In this document: positions 4,544-5,202 of the stretch, one piece after another
Numbering within the stretch: the stretch's first letter is position 1
Layout of the letters: every line of letters starts with the position of its first letter
Assembly (NCBI GenBank): GCA_026997055.1
Contig: JALWJU010000225.1
Span: forward strand, 1-5,202
Source: Paracoccaceae bacterium
GTDB lineage: Bacteria > Pseudomonadota > Alphaproteobacteria > Rhodobacterales > Rhodobacteraceae
DNA length: 5,202 nt
Reading direction: 5' to 3'
Position numbers and translations under genes: made by a program
Notes under the pieces: model-generated
The model's database searches: none
The model's input: the letters and a program-made list of their open reading frames with translations, nothing else
Told to the model about the DNA's origin: nothing

Positions 4544-5202
4544 ACCTTTTCTCATCGGCGAAAGCATGGTGGCGGGCTACGGCAAGGGGCCGGCGATCCT
4601 GCATGAATGCACGATCAGCGTGGATCCGGGCGAGATCGCGGTGATCGTGGGGCCGAACGGGGCCGGCAAATCCACCGCGATGAAGGCGATCTTCGGGATG
4701 CTCACCATGCACCAGGGTCGGGTGCTGCTCGATGGCGACGACATTACCGCCCTCAGCCCCCAGGACCGGGTGGCGCGGGGCATGGGCTTCGTGCCGCAGG
4801 TGAACAATATCTTCACCTCGCTGACGGTGGAGGAGAATCTGGAGATGGGCGCCTTCATCCGGCGCGACGACATTTCCGCCACGCTGGAGCAGGTCTATGA
4901 GCTGTTTCCGGTGCTGCGCGACAAGCGCCATCAGGCGGCGGGCGAGCTTTCGGGCGGGCAGCGCCAGCAGGTCGCGGTGGGGCGCGCGCTGATGACCGAG
5001 CCCAAGGTGCTGATGCTCGACGAGCCCACCGCCGGGGTCAGCCCGATCGTGATGGACGAGCTTTTCGACCGCATCATCGAGGTGGCGCGCACCGGCATCC
5101 CGATCCTGATGGTGGAGCAGAATGCCCGCCAGGCGCTGGAGATCGCCGACAAGGGCTATGTGCTGGTGCAGGGGCGCAATGCCCATACCGGCAGCGGCAA
5201 GG
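4536..5202 (+). CDS. livF: Branched-chain amino acid type ABC transporter ATPase, LivF subunit, cut by the right edge
   Basis: This is the second ATPase of the uptake system, expected to pair with LivG beneath the permeases. In the window are 222 codons; LivF proteins usually have about 235-250, so only the tail is missing. Walker A is GPNGAGKS at 39-46, Q-loop Gln88 in GFVPQVNNIF, signature LSGGQ at 138-142, Walker B KVLMLDEP at 157-164 with catalytic Glu163. The H-loop position is Gln195 in MVEQNARQALEIADKGYVL, a substitution usual in LivF. Start: a TGA at 4521-4523 closes the frame upstream, so only GTG at 4536 or ATG at 4566 are possible; GTG is preferred because AAAGGG stands 7 bases before it and because family members carry the EPFLIG lead-in before the first strand. 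Spacing of 63 bases to livG and same direction indicate one operon; permease genes are expected next. Confidence 0.93.
   Translation, partial: MAEPFLIGESMVAGYGKGPAILHECTISVDPGEIAVIVGPNGAGKSTAMKAIFGMLTMHQGRVLLDGDDITALSPQDRVARGMGFVPQVNNIFTSLTVEENLEMGAFIRRDDISATLEQVYELFPVLRDKRHQAAGELSGGQRQQVAVGRALMTEPKVLMLDEPTAGVSPIVMDELFDRIIEVARTGIPILMVEQNARQALEIADKGYVLVQGRNAHTGSGK

Noticed and set aside
4566..4568. ATG at 4566 as livF start
   Set aside because: It would remove the conserved EPFLIG lead-in and has no ribosome site as good as AAAGGG before GTG 4536.
1..5202. CRISPR arrays, tRNA or rRNA genes, insertion sequences, phage genes
   Set aside because: I saw no spaced repeat array, cloverleaf, transposase motif or terminal inverted repeat anywhere in the window.

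Overview
The window is high-GC bacterial DNA carrying four protein-coding genes and parts of genes, arranged around one divergent intergenic region. The class II DAHP synthase, the LivJ/LivG/LivF sequences and a recurring-looking intergenic element (CCTCCGGCGGG followed by AGTATTTT and an AAGATGAAAGG end) suggest an alphaproteobacterium, most likely a Rhodobacteraceae member. That assignment rests on remembered sequence style, not on a search.

Layout. Positions 1-901, minus strand: the first 300 codons of a class II 3-deoxy-7-phosphoheptulonate (DAHP) synthase, the entry enzyme of the shikimate pathway; the C-terminal third lies beyond the left edge. Positions 902-1175: a divergent regulatory region with a plausible minus-strand promoter, a strong GC palindrome in the aro leader and a dyad. 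Positions 1176-2213, plus: a GlxA-type transcription regulator (DJ-1/PfpI-like domain plus AraC-type helix-turn-helix). Positions 2214-2400: non-coding, with a 13-bp tandem duplication, a weak promoter candidate and a good ribosome binding site. Positions 2401-3582, plus: a secreted periplasmic substrate-binding protein of the branched-chain amino acid (HAAT/LivJ) family. Positions 3602-3630: a strong hairpin, terminator or attenuator. Positions 3690-4472, plus: LivG-type ATPase. Positions 4536-5202, plus: LivF-type ATPase starting with GTG and cut by the right edge only a few residues before its expected end.

The last three genes form the start of a branched-chain amino acid type uptake operon: binding protein, then the two different cytoplasmic ATPases. 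The two membrane permeases (LivH, LivM types) are not in the window and would be expected just to the right. The hairpin after the binding-protein gene would let the binding protein be made in excess over the ATPases. The GlxA-type regulator sits directly upstream in the same direction and is a reasonable, unproven candidate for controlling the transporter. The true ligand (leucine-type amino acid, amide, urea or another small amino compound) cannot be decided from sequence alone.

I did not find a previously undescribed system. The items most worth a second look are the intergenic element before livF, the hairpin inside the operon, the GC palindrome in the aro leader, and a tiny ORF whose stop overlaps the regulator's start codon.
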